The notes under the pieces: model-generated | The model's input: only the letters and a program-made list of their open reading frames with translations | What the model was told of the DNA's origin: nothing | Databases searched by the model: none | DNA from: DATAXS01 sp036266715 | GTDB taxonomy: Bacteria > Patescibacteriota > Minisyncoccia > UBA6257 > 2-01-FULL-56-20 | DNA length: 6,484 nt | Reading direction: 5' to 3' | Assembly: GCA_036266715.1 (NCBI GenBank) | Contig: DATAXS010000009.1 | Location: 1-6,484, forward strand | Part shown: positions 5,036 to 6,484 of the stretch, in pieces | Position numbering within the stretch: position 1 is the stretch's first letter | Layout of the letters: the number at the start of each line of letters is the position of its first letter | Made by a program: the position numbers and the translations under genes

Positions 5036-5785
5036 TTAAAACGCGCCTGTGGATAACTCTTTCCTGAATTCCTGCGGCGGTTCCGCCTCAAATTTCAAGC
5101 GTTTTCCGTCTGCCGAAGTGAATTCAAGCGAAAGCGCGTGGAGCATGAGGCGCGTGGCCCAGGACGGCTGCTTGCGCGGCCCGTAAAGCCGGTCCCCCAC
5201 GACGGGATGGCCGATGCTTGCAAGGTGGACGCGTATCTGGTGCGTGCGGCCGGTTCGGGGAAAAACCCTGAGCAAAGAAACTGGTTGCGGGCGGCCGCTT
5301 TCGCCGTCCATCGCAAACGTCTTCGCAACTTCATATTCCGTGACGGCCGGTTTGGACATCTTTTTTGCGCGGATGCTCCGCTTGAGGGTGCCGCTCTGGA
5401 TCCCGATTGGCGCGTCGATGATCCCCTTTTTATTTTTTGGTTCACCCCAGACAAATGCAAGATAGGTCTTTTTGATCTCGTGCTTTTGGAAAAGTCCCTT
5501 GAGATACTCAAAATATTTCTGGTCGCGCGGGACGAGCAGGATGCCGGATGTTTCCTTGTCCAGCCGGTGCACGATCCCCGGCCGCGTTGAAGGGTCGTCT
5601 CCCACGCGGGCAAGTTCCGGATAGCGCGCAAGAAGCCAGTCCGTGAGCATTTCCGGTTTCGATTTTTCCGCCGCGGCGTCCACTTTCCCCGCCGCAATGC
5701 GCGCCGGATGCACCTGCATTCCTGCGGGCTTATTGACTACAAGAAAACGCTTGTCTTTGTATACGACCACAGGCGTTTCCTCCAT
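5036..5785 (-). CDS. RluA-family pseudouridine synthase
   Basis: A 249-residue enzyme that isomerises uridine to pseudouridine in rRNA or tRNA. The N-terminal strand V-V-N-K-P-A-G-M-Q-V-H-P (about 16-27) opens the catalytic domain. The active-site motif H-R-L-D-K-E-T-S-G lies at 73-81 with catalytic Asp76, and R-T-G-R-T-H-Q-I-R-V-H-L at about 177-188 is the conserved RluA/RluC/RluD segment. The N-terminal S4 RNA-binding domain of RluC and RluD is missing and the protein starts straight at the catalytic domain, so the target site cannot be told from sequence. The ATG at 5785 is 3 nt after the stop of the upstream membrane-protein gene and has no Shine-Dalgarno sequence. A GTG five codons in (5770) does have a GGAGG 8 nt before it and is an alternative start. 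Confidence 0.93.
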   Translation of the reverse strand: MEETPVVVYKDKRFLVVNKPAGMQVHPARIAAGKVDAAAEKSKPEMLTDWLLARYPELARVGDDPSTRPGIVHRLDKETSGILLVPRDQKYFEYLKGLFQKHEIKKTYLAFVWGEPKNKKGIIDAPIGIQSGTLKRSIRAKKMSKPAVTEYEVAKTFAMDGESGRPQPVSLLRVFPRTGRTHQIRVHLASIGHPVVGDRLYGPRKQPSWATRLMLHALSLEFTSADGKRLKFEAEPPQEFRKELSTGAF

Positions 5786-5788
5786 AGA

Positions 5789-6154
5789 CTAGAGAGAAGG
5801 TCCGTGCCACGCCGAAAGCGCGAGTGCCACGATCACTGCGAATACGCAGTACCCCACAAGATTGCCCAAAAAGAACCAGCCGGATGCGGAACCCACGCCC
5901 GCGCCTCCCCCATGCGTCCTCTTGTAGAGTGGAGTCAACGCGTAGAGCGCGAACACTATAGCGCTTAGGATAATATAGAGGACGAGCTCTGCAAGGAACG
6001 CTCCCGCAAAATTACCCATAAGGCCGGGGAACCATGCCGCGAGGGTGTCGTATCCCAGGAACGCAAGCCCACCGTGGAGCAAGGCCGGGAGTACGAGCGC
6101 AAAGAAAAGCGCCGCAACGAAGCCAATAAGAGGATCAAGTATTTTTATCTTCAT
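5789..6154 (-). CDS. Small membrane protein of unknown function, three predicted helices
   Basis: A 121-residue, very hydrophobic protein. Predicted membrane segments lie at about residues 8-32, 48-76 and 92-116. A short basic loop (YKRTHGGG, about 77-84) and a Gly/Ser stretch come before the third helix. There is no signal peptide cleavage site, catalytic motif or family signature that I recognise. The N-terminus MKIKILDPLIG fits the ATG at 6154; a TTG at 6169 is in frame but overlaps the -10 box and the preceding stop. The gene begins 11 nt after the stop of the DNRLRE-like gene, and its stop is 3 nt before the synthase start, so it is almost certainly co-transcribed with the synthase. A functional link is not implied. 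Confidence 0.72.
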   Translation of the reverse strand: MKIKILDPLIGFVAALFFALVLPALLHGGLAFLGYDTLAAWFPGLMGNFAGAFLAELVLYIILSAIVFALYALTPLYKRTHGGGAGVGSASGWFFLGNLVGYCVFAVIVALALSAWHGPSL

Positions 6155-6165
6155 GAAGGAATGTA

Positions 6166-6484
6166 TCAATTATATACCACGACGAGCGTCGGCGCCCACC
6201 TCCCCGCTTCCCGGGAATAGAAGTCAACCGCGCCGCTCACAGACCGCGCGTCCCGCGCGAGAATCCAGCCATCGTCCGTGAGCGTGCCGCTCATCATTCC
6301 TTTTATGTCCGCAGTAACGTCAAGAGAGATCGTTCCTGCGGCGGCATTCGTGATGGTCGTTGATGCGCTCGCGGTTGCGGCAAACGGCTGCTTCGGCCCA
6401 AACAGGTTCCACGTCCCTCCAGTGCAGTTCGGCTTGTGGTTGCCGGTCTTCGTATCATCCGGGCAATCCCACGTGGCACCCGTT
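6166..6484 (-). CDS. Secreted/surface protein with DNRLRE (CBM96-like) domain, C-terminal fragment
   Basis: The last 105 residues and the TGA stop (6168-6166) are visible; the gene continues beyond the right edge. The fragment begins T-G-A-T-W-D-C and contains a second Cys about 13 residues later. It then has a β-rich stretch with S-L-D-V-T-A-D-I (53-60), D-G-W-I-L-A-R (71-77), V-D-F-Y-S-R-E-A (86-93) and a final P-T-L-V-V-V-Y. This order (TGATW, VDVTADV, GWxLK, FxSRE, PxLxVxY) is typical of DNRLRE/disaggregatase-related β-sandwich domains found in extracellular proteins, where they probably bind carbohydrate or form structural modules. The protein is therefore probably exported and displayed at the surface, and the two Cys may pair outside the cell. 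The family assignment is from recalled pattern, not a search. The stop region also contains a TATAAT that may serve the next gene. Confidence 0.75.
   Translation of the reverse strand, partial: TGATWDCPDDTKTGNHKPNCTGGTWNLFGPKQPFAATASASTTITNAAAGTISLDVTADIKGMMSGTLTDDGWILARDARSVSGAVDFYSREAGRWAPTLVVVYN
6169..6174 (-). promoter_or_regulatory. TATAAT -10 box inside the end of the DNRLRE gene
   Basis: A perfect TATAAT (6174-6169, minus strand) forms the last two sense codons (Tyr-Asn) of the DNRLRE-like gene. It lies 14 nt before the ATG of the 121-residue membrane protein. A transcript starting 6-7 nt downstream would have a leader of only about 8 nt. No -35 is visible upstream, and because the hexamer is coding, it may be chance. 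Confidence 0.33.

Noticed and set aside
5095..5697. Minus-strand open frame of 200 codons inside the pseudouridine synthase gene
   Set aside because: Arg/Ser/Pro-rich alternative frame; the real frame carries the HRLDKETSG active site.
6155..6169. TTG at 6169 as the start of the 121-residue membrane protein
   Set aside because: It overlaps the stop codon of the preceding gene and the -10-like TATAAT, has no ribosome-binding site, and adds only MIHSF before a good ATG.
1..6484. CRISPR array, tRNA, rRNA or riboswitch
   Set aside because: No regularly spaced repeats, cloverleaf-like segment or rRNA signature was seen. The longest non-coding gap is about 127 nt (1998-2124) and it is explained by repeats and promoter-like elements.

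Overview
The window looks like a piece of a small-genome bacterium of the Patescibacteria (CPR), most likely a Parcubacteria-type lineage. This rests on gene content and style: a PilB/PilC type IV pilus core with short prepilin-like proteins, a stand-alone four-helix-bundle (S23/IVP family) gene, a short RluA-type pseudouridine synthase with no S4 domain, a DNRLRE-type surface protein, very tight spacing, and start codons without clear Shine-Dalgarno sequences. The taxonomic call is inference; no rRNA or other marker is present. TGA is used as a stop (ends of the four-helix-bundle gene and of the DNRLRE gene), which gives no hint of a recoded UGA.

All genes but one are on the minus strand, so transcription runs right to left. 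From the right edge: the C-terminal part of a secreted DNRLRE/CBM96-like protein (6166-6484, partial); a 121-residue three-helix membrane protein of unknown function (5789-6154); an RluA-family 23S/tRNA pseudouridine synthase (5036-5785); a prepilin-like protein (4298-4963) followed by a hairpin terminator; the pilus assembly ATPase PilB (2513-4231); then, on the opposite strand, a four-helix-bundle gene (2125-2478) flanked by inverted repeats; the inner-membrane platform protein PilC (792-1997); a GspH/FimT-like minor pseudopilin (238-765); and the N-terminus of a membrane-anchored protein running off the left edge (1-228).

The pilus genes should work together. PilB hydrolyses ATP in the cytoplasm, PilC couples it to the membrane, and the two prepilins are substrates to be cleaved by a prepilin peptidase and assembled. 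No peptidase, PilT retraction ATPase or PilM/N/O alignment genes lie in the window. The surface protein, the unknown membrane proteins and the pseudouridine synthase are neighbours without a demonstrated link to the pilus.

Two patterns deserve attention. First, the four-helix-bundle gene sits between pilB and pilC, in the opposite orientation, inside a 16-bp perfect inverted repeat with AT-rich tandem repeats at one side. This resembles the layout of 23S rRNA intervening sequences but lies in a protein operon. Second, several genes have a TANNNT-like -10 hexamer ending 6-7 nt before the ATG and no ribosome-binding site, which predicts leaderless transcripts.
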